From JBBTWG01 sp038062935 (GTDB lineage: Bacteria; Patescibacteriota; Gracilibacteria; UBA1369; UBA12463): a DNA stretch of 17,481 bases. The DNA is taken from contig JBBTWG010000042.1 in the NCBI GenBank assembly GCA_038062935.1, positions 1 through 17,481 of the forward strand. The letters are read 5' to 3'. Numbering within the stretch: the stretch's first letter is position 1; each line of letters begins with the position of its first letter. Positions 1 through 7,213 of this stretch are shown one piece after another. A program made the position numbers and the translations under genes. The notes beneath the pieces were generated by a model. The model did no database searches and was not told where the DNA came from. It saw nothing but the letters and a program-made list of their open reading frames with translations.

Positions 1-176
1 GAGATTATTTTTGCATTTTTCCCGTATTTTTTGCGTACTGCATCCATGAGTTCCAGAAGAATATAACTTTTCCCAACTCTCCTTTGTCCCATGAGAACCT
101 TTATCAACCCTTCCTTTCCCATGAAAGGTTCAATCTTTTTTATGTACTTTTCCCTGCTTTTATAAGTTTTAATCAT
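1..176 (-). CDS. AAA-type ATPase, incomplete (DUF4143/AAA_14-like)
   Basis: Only the first 58 codons are present; the gene runs off the left edge. It starts at the ATG complementary to 174-176. A P-loop is visible at residues 30-37 (GQRRVGKS), preceded by a basic N-terminus and hydrophobic residues (VLM), and followed by an amphipathic helix. The GxRRVGKS form of Walker A is typical of the AAA_14/DUF4143 ATPases, standalone ATP-binding proteins that are common as accessory genes in bacteria and archaea and whose role is mostly unknown. The rest of the protein, including the Walker B and the C-terminal DUF4143 region, is not visible, so the family call rests on the P-loop alone. It lies downstream of uvrA on the same strand but has its own strong promoter, so it is probably expressed separately. 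Confidence 0.72.
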   Translation of the reverse strand, partial: MIKTYKSREKYIKKIEPFMGKEGLIKVLMGQRRVGKSYILLELMDAVRKKYGKNAKII

Positions 177-210
177 ACTTATAACTTTCTTATTTTTTCT
201 TTATATTCTC

Positions 211-239
211 ATTATACTTAAAACTCTCCAATATTGCAA
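211..239 (-). promoter_or_regulatory. Sigma70-type promoter for the AAA ATPase
   Basis: On the minus strand there is a -35 box TTGCAA (234-239, four of six consensus bases), a 17-base spacer and a perfect -10 box TATAAT (211-216). The predicted transcript start is near 204, giving a leader of about 28 bases before the ATG at 176. The -35 box ends one base short of the uvrA stop codon (240-242), so the promoter sits tightly in the uvrA-ATPase gap. Confidence 0.6.
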
Positions 240-3155
240 TTACAAAATATGCTTCAACCACTTCCCCGTGAGTGATTTCTTCTCCTTCACGACCTCTTCT
301 GGGGTCCCGGTCGCGACGATTTCGCCACCTTTGTCGCCGCCTTCGGGGCCGAGGTCGATGATGTAATCGACGGATTTGATGACGTCGAGGTTGTGCTCGA
401 TGACGACGACGGTGTTGCCTTTTTCTACGAGTCTCTGGAGCACGTCGAGGAGTTTGCTGATGTCTTCGAAATGGAGGCCGGTGGTGGGTTCGTCGAGGAC
501 GTAGAGTGTGGAATCGGTGGGTCTGCGGGAGAGTTCAGTGGAGAGTTTGATGCGTTGCGCTTCTCCTCCGGAGAGGGTGGTGGCGGATTGTCCGAGATGG
601 ATGTAGCCGATGCCGACGTCGGCGAGGGTTTGCATTTTCGTTTTGATATTTGGGATGGATTGGAAAAACTCGAGAGCTTCGTCGACGGTCATGTCGAGGA
701 CGTCGGCGATGTTTTTGCCACGATAGCGAACTTCGAGGGCTTCGTGATTGTATCTGCGGCCTTTACACTCTTCGCAGGGGACGTAAATGTCGGGGAGGAA
801 GTGCATTTCGATTTTCTTGATGCCATCGCCGGAGCACGCTTCGCAACGGCCACCTTTGACGTTGAAACTAAATCTTCCTGGCTTGTAGCCTCGAAGTTTT
901 GCCTCTGATGTTTGCGCGAAGAGGTCGCGAATGTCGGTGAAGACGCCGGTGTAGGTTGCAGGATTACTGCGCGGAGTTCTGCCGATTGGCGATTGGTCGA
1001 TGTTGATGATTTTGTCGAGATGACCGAGGCCTTCGATACGTTCGTGTTTTCCGGGGACGTCAGTGGAACCGTAGAGCTCGTGAGCGACACGTTTCACGAG
1101 GATGTCGTTGATGAGTGTGGACTTCCCTGAGCCAGAAACGCCAGTGACTCCGATGAATGTGCCGAGTGGGAAATCGGCGCTGACTTTCTTGAGATTGTGC
1201 TCAATGGCGTTGACGATGCTGAGGAATTTTCCGTTGCCTTCACGACGTTTTTTCGGGATTGGTATCTCTTTTTTTCCGGAGAGATATTGTCCTGTGAGCG
1301 AGTTTTTGTCGACCATGACTTGAGCTGGAGTTCCCTGTGAAATAATTTGTCCGCCATACTTCCCTGCTCCGGGACCGACATCGATGAGATGATCGGCGGC
1401 TTTCATCATGTCGACGTCGTGTTCGACGACGATCACGGTGTTGCCGAGATCGCGGAGGGTAACGAGCGTTTTGATGAGTTTCTCGTTATCGGCTTGATGG
1501 AGACCAATACTCGGTTCATCGAGAACATAGAGAACACCCGAGAGGCGGGAACCGATCTGTGTTGCGAGACGAATGCGCTGCGCTTCACCACCAGAGAGCG
1601 TGTTGGCGGCGCGATCGAGTGTGAGATACGAGAGACCGACGTCTGTCAAAAAGCCCAGACGACTGCCGACTTCCTGGAAAATGAGTTTTCCGATCTTCTT
1701 CTCTGTTTCGGTGAGGACAAGGCCTTTGAAAAATTCACTCGCTTTACCCACAGAAAGTTTTGTGACGTCGATGATGGATCGATCGTTTATTTTGACGGCG
1801 AGAATTTCTTTCCTGAGGCGATTGCCGTGACATTCGGGACAATCGAGAATACGCATGAAACCTTCGATTTTTTTGCGAATGTAATCGGATTCGGTACTGA
1901 GATAGCGGCGTTCGAGATTCGGGATGACTCCTTCGAAAGTCGTTGTGTATTCTCCTCGAAAACCTCTTCCTGGTGAGCCTTCATCGTCATCGTCGTCGTT
2001 CACGGAACCGTTGCCGATGTTGATGGTGTATTTGCGATCGCCGGTGCCGTAGAGGACTTTGTGCATTGCTTCTTTCGAAAGATTTTTCACGGGCATGTTC
2101 ATCGAAAATTTCTCGATTTTTGCGGCAGCTTCGAGGATCTTGTTGTACCATGTGAGATGTGAAACGGTCGCGGACCATGGCATGATGGCGCCTTCTGCAA
2201 GACTTAATTCCGGATTCGAGAGAACGAGCTCTGGATCGATTTCGAGCTTAGTTCCCAGACCGTGACAGGTCGGACATGCGCCGTGGGGACTATTGAAAGA
2301 AAAACTGCGTGGTTCGATTTCTGGAATGCTGACGTCACAACCCGGACATGCAAATTTTTCAGAAAAAATTTTCTCTTCTTTGCTGTCGAAATCTTGGATG
2401 ATCACCAGACCTTCACCATTTTTCATGGCGGTCTCGATAGAATCGGCGAGGCGTGTGCGGTCAGGATTGGGTGCGTCGATTTCTTCTCCGGAGGAAAGTT
2501 TTTGCTTTTGTGCTTTGAAATTTTTCACGACGAGACGATCGACGACGATTTCGATGGAGTGCTTTTTATTTTCGTCGAGCTCTGAAACGTCGAGAATACT
2601 CATGACTTCCCCGTCGATGCGGACACGAACGAAACCATCTTTTTTCATTTTTTCGAACACTTTTTCGTGACGACCTTTGCGATCGCGCACGACAGGCGCG
2701 AGGACGAGGATTTTGCGATCTTCTGGCATCTGACCGATAGATTCGACAATTTGGCTCACGGATTGACGGGCGATTTCTTTGCCGCAATTTGGACAATGTG
2801 GATGACCGATTTTGGCGAAGAGGAGACGGAGATAGTCGTAGATTTCGGTCACGGTTCCGACCGTCGATCTCGGGTTTCGTGGTGCGGTTTTTTGATCGAT
2901 GGAAATGGCCGGAGAAAGCCCTTCGATCGAGTCGACATCCGGTTTCTCCATGAGTTGGAGGAAATTTCGAGCGTATGTGGAAAGACTTTCGACGTATCTT
3001 CTCTGGCCTTCGGCGTAAATGGTGTCGAACGCGAGTGATGACTTCCCTGAGCCAGAAACACCGGTGACGACTGTGAGTTTGTCACGCGGAATTTCGACGT
3101 TCAAATTCTTCAAATTGTGGAGACGGGCACCTTTGACGACGATATGATCGGGCAT
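240..3155 (-). CDS. uvrA: UvrABC excinuclease subunit A
   Basis: UvrA recognises distorted DNA as a dimer and loads UvrB in nucleotide excision repair; it acts in the cytoplasm on DNA. The protein has 971 residues, slightly longer than the usual 940 or so. Two ABC ATPase modules are visible. Module I has Walker A GVSGSGKS at 32-39, signature LSGGEAQR at 520-527 and Walker B LYVLDEP at 542-548. Module II has Walker A at 672-680, signature at 861-868 and Walker B at 884-890. Zinc-binding cysteine pairs are at C270/C273 with C294/C297, and at C771/C774 with C794/C797. Further CPxC pairs are at 121-124 and 439-442. A small acidic insert (five Asp at 387-391) explains part of the extra length. The ATG at 3155 gives the standard N-terminus. 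uvrB and uvrC are not in the window. Confidence 0.98.
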   Translation of the reverse strand: MPDHIVVKGARLHNLKNLNVEIPRDKLTVVTGVSGSGKSSLAFDTIYAEGQRRYVESLSTYARNFLQLMEKPDVDSIEGLSPAISIDQKTAPRNPRSTVGTVTEIYDYLRLLFAKIGHPHCPNCGKEIARQSVSQIVESIGQMPEDRKILVLAPVVRDRKGRHEKVFEKMKKDGFVRVRIDGEVMSILDVSELDENKKHSIEIVVDRLVVKNFKAQKQKLSSGEEIDAPNPDRTRLADSIETAMKNGEGLVIIQDFDSKEEKIFSEKFACPGCDVSIPEIEPRSFSFNSPHGACPTCHGLGTKLEIDPELVLSNPELSLAEGAIMPWSATVSHLTWYNKILEAAAKIEKFSMNMPVKNLSKEAMHKVLYGTGDRKYTINIGNGSVNDDDDDEGSPGRGFRGEYTTTFEGVIPNLERRYLSTESDYIRKKIEGFMRILDCPECHGNRLRKEILAVKINDRSIIDVTKLSVGKASEFFKGLVLTETEKKIGKLIFQEVGSRLGFLTDVGLSYLTLDRAANTLSGGEAQRIRLATQIGSRLSGVLYVLDEPSIGLHQADNEKLIKTLVTLRDLGNTVIVVEHDVDMMKAADHLIDVGPGAGKYGGQIISQGTPAQVMVDKNSLTGQYLSGKKEIPIPKKRREGNGKFLSIVNAIEHNLKKVSADFPLGTFIGVTGVSGSGKSTLINDILVKRVAHELYGSTDVPGKHERIEGLGHLDKIINIDQSPIGRTPRSNPATYTGVFTDIRDLFAQTSEAKLRGYKPGRFSFNVKGGRCEACSGDGIKKIEMHFLPDIYVPCEECKGRRYNHEALEVRYRGKNIADVLDMTVDEALEFFQSIPNIKTKMQTLADVGIGYIHLGQSATTLSGGEAQRIKLSTELSRRPTDSTLYVLDEPTTGLHFEDISKLLDVLQRLVEKGNTVVVIEHNLDVIKSVDYIIDLGPEGGDKGGEIVATGTPEEVVKEKKSLTGKWLKHIL

Positions 3156-3183
3156 GAAAAATTTTTAGCTTTAAGTACGAGGT

Positions 3184-3212
3184 ACGCTAGCATATTGTTT
3201 GCCGGAAAACAA
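3184..3212 (-). promoter_or_regulatory. Candidate uvrA promoter
   Basis: On the minus strand: -35 TTGTTT (3207-3212), a 17-base spacer, and -10 TAGCGT (3184-3189) preceded by TGC, as in an extended -10. The -10 box matches consensus at only three of six positions, so the call is tentative. The predicted transcript start near 3177 would leave a leader of about 22 bases, which contains a 7-base direct repeat (complement of 3173-3179 and 3180-3186, one mismatch). Confidence 0.35.
3195..3212. promoter_or_regulatory. 18-bp near-palindrome, candidate uvrA operator
   Basis: The plus strand reads TTGTTTGCCGGAAAACAA. Eight of nine symmetric base pairs match; only the pair 3201/3206 does not. It covers the candidate -35 box and most of the spacer of the uvrA promoter, 40 to 57 bases upstream of the uvrA ATG, where a dimeric repressor would block polymerase. 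It matches neither the E. coli LexA box (CTGT-N8-ACAG) nor the Bacillus one. An RNA hairpin with a 6-bp stem is the alternative reading. Confidence 0.4.
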
Positions 3213-3286
3213 GGGTGTATGGAGAGACTTCCTAGAGATTTTTGTGCGCAGTCTGTCGAAGGCTATCAATCTGGTATGAACGAAAC

Positions 3287-4435
3287 TTAGACTTTTTCTG
3301 GCAAATTTCTCAATTCTCCCCAGGCGGATTTTGTTTCTTCTTGAGTCGCCGGAACCTCATAGGCTCTATACAGTAAAACTGGGGCGTCCTTCCTGAGATT
3401 CGTCGCACTGTAAGAAGAAATGACTCGGGGAACAACTGCAAATTCTCCGAAAGCAAGATGAGAATGATCTGCTCCATCGTCGATGCGTACATCGACATTC
3501 AGACTCCCTAATCCAGCAAATCCCTGCATTAATTCTAATGAATCTGGAGCAATATCTTCTTGGCGAGCAATCTCGTAAGTCACTCCAGGATCAAGCTTTA
3601 AAAAATGTACGAAATACCTTCTCCCGCAATTTTCGATGGTGTAGACTGTCTCTTTGTATCCTTCGCCATGATTTTTCAGGTGTGGTTTTTGAAACATCGC
3701 CTTCATGACACGTTCTCTATTTGCCACCAAATGATCTCCAATATTTTTTGGATTCAAACTGATTCGATCACCCAAAGCTTCTGGAACCTTGATGCTGACA
3801 TCTACAGAGGGGTGTAGATTAGGATTCAGTAAGGTATGTGGGGTAAAAGTTGAAAAATGTAACATTTGTCCTGGACGAGCGGCGAGAGTAAAAGCTTGGC
3901 TTGAGTGATTTCCATTCAAAAAAGCAAGACCATGAGTTGGGTGGATGGCCAAAGAGTTTTCGTCGCTTACGGCATGGGCATGGAAAGGCTGTTGTTCATG
4001 GAGCGTTGGTTTTGAAGCAGTTACAACGGATAATCCATCATTATCGTAGCTCTTTCTGTGAAGACCCATGTATGTCCGTCTTTCGGTCGTTCCGGATGGA
4101 ACGATATAATGATGATCTTTTACGGCGTTCAATCCTACGATTGTGATGCGATCATCAGTGCCTACCTGTCGGGTAAAATTCTCTAGCAATAACCGAGAAA
4201 CAATATCTTCGAATCCTCTCCAATCGGCTTCTGTTTCTGTGTTCAATTCTCGGCTGGCCAATAAAGCTTTCACCTCTTCTCTTATGCGCTGCACGGCAAG
4301 TCTGCGCTGGACAAGCTCGCGAGAGGAAGGATTCTCTGAAGTTTCAATGGCCTCTTGAGTAGAAAGCAAAAAGTCTGCAACTTTTCCTTTATCCAGCTCT
4401 GTTAGATCCCGTTCAACATTGATGACAGCACTCAT
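3287..4435 (-). CDS. Cupin-fold protein, probable bicupin, function unknown
   Basis: This 382-residue protein has no membrane segment or signal peptide. Residues 1-90 look helical and charged. The first cupin domain carries both canonical motifs: HxHx4E at H152, H154 and E159 (motif 1), and PG at 188-189 followed by H200-x3-N204 (motif 2). Those three histidines and the glutamate are the usual metal ligands, so a metal-dependent enzyme such as a dioxygenase is possible. A second, weaker cupin-like stretch follows at about 275-360, with hydrophobic strands and a DHSHLAFGEFAVVP segment (323-336) but no full ligand set. The substrate cannot be told from the sequence. It has its own promoter and lies between uvrA and a PrsW-type protease, both on the same strand. 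Its base composition is more AT-rich than that of uvrA. Confidence 0.75.
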   Translation of the reverse strand: MSAVINVERDLTELDKGKVADFLLSTQEAIETSENPSSRELVQRRLAVQRIREEVKALLASRELNTETEADWRGFEDIVSRLLLENFTRQVGTDDRITIVGLNAVKDHHYIVPSGTTERRTYMGLHRKSYDNDGLSVVTASKPTLHEQQPFHAHAVSDENSLAIHPTHGLAFLNGNHSSQAFTLAARPGQMLHFSTFTPHTLLNPNLHPSVDVSIKVPEALGDRISLNPKNIGDHLVANRERVMKAMFQKPHLKNHGEGYKETVYTIENCGRRYFVHFLKLDPGVTYEIARQEDIAPDSLELMQGFAGLGSLNVDVRIDDGADHSHLAFGEFAVVPRVISSYSATNLRKDAPVLLYRAYEVPATQEETKSAWGELRNLPEKV

Positions 4436-4444
4436 AGTGAGTGA

Positions 4445-4473
4445 ATTCTAAAACAAAAAATGTATAGTGGCAA
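4445..4473 (-). promoter_or_regulatory. Sigma70-type promoter for the cupin gene, near-leaderless
   Basis: On the minus strand: -35 TTGCCA (4468-4473, five of six), a 17-base spacer and -10 TAGAAT (4445-4450, five of six). The predicted transcript start near 4438 is only 2 to 4 bases before the ATG at 4435, so the mRNA would be almost leaderless. No ribosome-binding site is visible. Confidence 0.6.
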
Positions 4474-4481
4474 TATTTTTA

Positions 4482-4491
4482 CCCCCCCCCC
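4482..4491. repeat. Homopolymer run of ten C
   Basis: Ten consecutive C residues (G on the coding strand of the cupin gene) lie eight bases upstream of that gene's -35 box, following a run of T and one A. G/C runs of this length slip during replication in many bacteria and can switch promoters between states. It could also be a neutral or assembly-sensitive site. Confidence 0.9.
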
Positions 4492-4540
4492 TGAAGCTGC
4501 TTCCTTGCTCTGTCGATCGGTTCGGTGGTGTTTTCAACGA

Positions 4541-5422
4541 TTATATCTCCTGTGAACTTGACTGTAAACTTTCTTTCTTCTCTTCTGCTGTATAATCAAC
4601 CAAATATCCTAGATTTTTCTGGTTCTCTTTTTGTTTCAGGAGGTGATTGACCCAGAAAAATCCGATTCCGAGGAACGGGACGAGGAAGAATGTCCAGTTC
4701 ATTTCGAGGAAAATATTGTAAATTGCGTGGAGAGTGGCGGCGATGAGGAAGCCTTCAACCCATTTACTGATGGAGAAAATTTCTTCTTTTTGGATGCCGA
4801 ACCATGCTTGGATTTTCTTTGGCCAGTAGATGGTTCGCTTGTTGGCGATGAGATATTCTTTTGCGAAAAACGAAATGCCATAATAGTAGCCGAAAATTGC
4901 GGAGAACATGATGTGTGCGAAAGTTGAGAAAACCGAACGGAAGATGAACGGCATGAGGAGATTTTCCATGCCTTGCTGGATCCAGATGGCGTGGAAATAC
5001 ATGATGTTTTCGGTAAAAGAAAATCCCAGTGCGGCGACGATGCTCATAGTGATGGCATCATCGATATTGCGCGTGGTACTGCGATCATCTACGACTCTGA
5101 CGGCGAAATTTTTCATCGCTTCTTCGATGAATCCGACGATGAAAAATGTGAAGACCACACTCACGGGAATGCTCACAAAATGACTGAGACCGATGACGTC
5201 TGCCTGAAACCCTTCGGTGTAATGAAATGCATTGATCCAGGGGAAATATTGCCAAAGATATTTGTAAAAAAGAATGGGGAAAACTGCCGTGGCGCCAATG
5301 AAAAATGTGTAGAGAAGGAGACGGCGAGATTCATGAATTTGGCTTCGAAAAATCTTAATCCAGAGCAATGCCGGAATGATAGCAAGGATGGCGGAACCGG
5401 AGATTTGGAGAACAGCATTCAT
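4541..5422 (-). CDS. PrsW-family glutamic intramembrane protease
   Basis: This 293-residue protein has about eight hydrophobic segments and matches the PrsW (PF13367) layout of membrane-embedded proteases that cut anti-sigma factors or other membrane proteins. Conserved motifs are in order: EExxK at E100-E101-K104 (the catalytic glutamate pair), SFTEN with E138, FRSxFSTxAH ending at H170, and LHAIYN with H232. These sit in predicted membrane helices, as in PrsW of Bacillus and Clostridioides. The C-terminal 35 residues are hydrophilic and probably cytoplasmic. No sigma/anti-sigma pair lies next to it, so the substrate is unknown. The ATG at 5422 is the first of the frame and lies about 50 bases after a strong promoter. 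Confidence 0.88.
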   Translation of the reverse strand: MNAVLQISGSAILAIIPALLWIKIFRSQIHESRRLLLYTFFIGATAVFPILFYKYLWQYFPWINAFHYTEGFQADVIGLSHFVSIPVSVVFTFFIVGFIEEAMKNFAVRVVDDRSTTRNIDDAITMSIVAALGFSFTENIMYFHAIWIQQGMENLLMPFIFRSVFSTFAHIMFSAIFGYYYGISFFAKEYLIANKRTIYWPKKIQAWFGIQKEEIFSISKWVEGFLIAATLHAIYNIFLEMNWTFFLVPFLGIGFFWVNHLLKQKENQKNLGYLVDYTAEEKKESLQSSSQEI

Positions 5423-5446
5423 GAGTTTTGTTTTTTTGTTTTGGCT

Positions 5447-5460
5447 CCCTGAACTCAGGG
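5447..5460. promoter_or_regulatory. 14-bp inverted repeat in the prsW-like gene leader
   Basis: The plus strand reads CCCTGAACTCAGGG: two perfect 6-base arms around AC. In the transcript of the PrsW-like gene it would form a 5-bp stem with a four-base loop, starting roughly 12 bases after the predicted transcript start and ending 24 bases before the ATG. On the plus strand it is followed by five T, which resembles a weak terminator, but no plus-strand gene ends here. An operator or leader hairpin is more likely. Confidence 0.4.
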
Positions 5461-5478
5461 TTTTTGGTATGTTCTTTT

Positions 5479-5507
5479 ACTATAACATTTTTCTCATTTT
5501 TTGGCAA
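5479..5507 (-). promoter_or_regulatory. Strong promoter for the PrsW-like gene
   Basis: On the minus strand: -35 TTGCCA (5502-5507, five of six), a 17-base spacer and -10 TATAGT (5479-5484, five of six), with TGT directly before the -10 as an extended element. The predicted transcript start is near 5472, giving a leader of about 50 bases that contains the inverted repeat at 5447-5460. Confidence 0.65.
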
Positions 5508-5561
5508 GCTTTTGGCTTTGTGATTTGACTAGTCCCCTTGAGCAGATTTTGACACTTCCCT

Positions 5562-7154
5562 CTACATTCTTTCGAAGAATTCCTTCTCTATTCCGAGTGC
5601 CCTCAGTCTATCCAAAAGAACATAAGGGTTCACTGCATGCCCTTCATGCAGCGGCACGTGGATTCTCGGCCCTCCACCTTTTGGCTGAAATACACAATGG
5701 CTCCCATGTGTGTCGATGGGATTACCCAGGATATTGATAAGAATTTGACGGACACGTCTTGCAGAGATTGTGAGTTTTGGTCTTTTTACTTGTTTTCCTG
5801 GTATCTGGTCGTGCGCTGGCTCTCCGTTTTCGCCGTGCATTTCTGTTCCACTGCTTTGTTCTTTGCCTCCTGCATATGGCTGAAAAACATACCTGCATTC
5901 TTCGCGAACCTCTTCTGTTCTTTCTCCAGTTATATCTGTCCCACCCTTTCCGATGAGTAAATCTTCCCATTCATCTTTGCGCCCCTGAAGATTTCTCCAA
6001 ATGATATCAAGAATTTTGCATCGCAAAAGTTCGTAGGATTCTGCGTCTAGAAAATTTGTGAGTGGTGTCACTGTATCTCCGATGCATATCGGGTGATCCC
6101 CTCGAAAAACAGAGAGACGTATTGTCGTACTTTGTCGATCTTTTCGATTGAGAACGATATCTACATGGCAGATTTTAAAAGCATTTTCTTCGACGTTTCT
6201 TGTTGGGAAAATATGCACTTCTTTTCTCTCAATGCTTTCTGTAGCATCCTGGACTCCGCGCAAAATTGACATCCCACTCACTTCTGCAGCTTGATCTGCG
6301 TTGTATCTTTCCAACATGCCCTGATCAAAATGACCTACTTCTGCTCCGTATTGTTTTGCAAATTCGCTTAATTGTGGCATCAGTCCTGCTGTTTTTCTGA
6401 TATCCAAAAACTGCAGGGCGGATTGAATTTTACCCTGCTGTATGGCTTCCTGTAGCCTATTGTGCTTTTCGTAGAAGGCTACAATAGCATTTTTTATACC
6501 ACTTTCGAGCGCCCTCTTCTGCATTTCATGAATGACTTCTGATCTCTTTTCTGGATTTTTTCTTAGGTACAATGAATTCTGACCCGGTATTAGTTTCTTG
6601 AGCTCTGCTTCCGATATTTCTGGTAATTCTATATTTTTTATGATGGCAAGCAATTCCTGGCAAAAGGCCATGAAGAATTCAATCATAAAAAACTCTTTTA
6701 ATGTTCCCTCGTCATCTTTCTCTGTGAAATTTTCGATCATCGATAATATTCTTTGAATCCCTGAATCTTTTTTGCTTGTATACGCTGGGCATTCGTCCTG
6801 AACGATGTGAACTTCGAGTGATCGCGCGATGTTTGCTGGTGCAATTTTTTCTTTTGCAACTTTTGCAAATTCAGCTACTGCTGTGCGTAATCTTGCCATG
6901 AGATTTTGAAATTCTGGAAGTGTAGCTGCGTATTGGACTGCGGCTCTTCTATCCAGCCCTCCATCCTTTACAGCTCGATCTAGAATTTTCATTTCTGGAT
7001 CTTCTACAACTTCCTGCAGCTTCCGTATTGCCTCTGCGCCGAAAAAGTTTATGCATTCTGTGGGTACTGCCCTCATGATGCCTGATATGTGTCTGATGCC
7101 TGACGTATGAGTTCCTTCAGCATTGTACTGCTGTCTTTCATTCATAAAATACAT
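5562..7154 (-). CDS. Unknown 530-aa protein with C-terminal HicA-like domain
   Basis: I do not recognise residues 1-460, which have no membrane segment. Residues 40-300 are largely helical; about 310-400 have a more mixed pattern with alternating hydrophobic strands (KEVHIFP, FKICHVDIVL, TTIRLSVF). A hydrophilic linker (about 405-460) leads to a C-terminal module, residues 464-528, that resembles HicA (YcfA) small ribonuclease toxins: an N-terminal helix, the G-S-H triplet at 484-486 followed by hydrophobic VF, a strand ending in HVPLH (499-503), and a final helix with LLDRLRALGI (513-522). In HicA toxins the His of GSH is the catalytic residue, here H486. No HicB antitoxin gene is adjacent. 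The start could be the ATG at 7154 or at 7145; both follow a good promoter. The gene is AT-rich (37-38% GC in two sampled lines), unlike uvrA or thrS. The coding region is secure; the HicA call is moderate. Confidence 0.7.
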   Translation of the reverse strand: MYFMNERQQYNAEGTHTSGIRHISGIMRAVPTECINFFGAEAIRKLQEVVEDPEMKILDRAVKDGGLDRRAAVQYAATLPEFQNLMARLRTAVAEFAKVAKEKIAPANIARSLEVHIVQDECPAYTSKKDSGIQRILSMIENFTEKDDEGTLKEFFMIEFFMAFCQELLAIIKNIELPEISEAELKKLIPGQNSLYLRKNPEKRSEVIHEMQKRALESGIKNAIVAFYEKHNRLQEAIQQGKIQSALQFLDIRKTAGLMPQLSEFAKQYGAEVGHFDQGMLERYNADQAAEVSGMSILRGVQDATESIERKEVHIFPTRNVEENAFKICHVDIVLNRKDRQSTTIRLSVFRGDHPICIGDTVTPLTNFLDAESYELLRCKILDIIWRNLQGRKDEWEDLLIGKGGTDITGERTEEVREECRYVFQPYAGGKEQSSGTEMHGENGEPAHDQIPGKQVKRPKLTISARRVRQILINILGNPIDTHGSHCVFQPKGGGPRIHVPLHEGHAVNPYVLLDRLRALGIEKEFFERM

Positions 7155-7176
7155 TCAAAGGGCTTTCTGTTTTGTT

Positions 7177-7204
7177 ATTATGACTTTTTAAATCTTTTTG
7201 TCAA
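7177..7204 (-). promoter_or_regulatory. Promoter for the HicA-fusion gene
   Basis: On the minus strand: a perfect -35 TTGACA (7199-7204), a 16-base spacer and -10 CATAAT (7177-7182, five of six). It lies in the 59-base gap after the recF stop. The predicted transcript start near 7170 gives a leader of about 16 bases to the ATG at 7154, or 25 to the one at 7145. Confidence 0.6.
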
Positions 7205-7213
7205 TCTTCTGCC

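Noticed and set aside
1347..1976. Open plus-strand frame of 209 codons opposite uvrA, and similar frames at 393-908 and 2262-2670
   Set aside because: They mirror the GC-rich codon pattern of uvrA on the other strand. They have acidic low-complexity products and no promoter or family motif, while the minus-strand reading is full-length UvrA.
5447..5466. Rho-independent terminator on the plus strand (stem followed by five T)
   Set aside because: No plus-strand gene ends nearby, and the stem is only 5 bp; it lies in the leader of a minus-strand gene.
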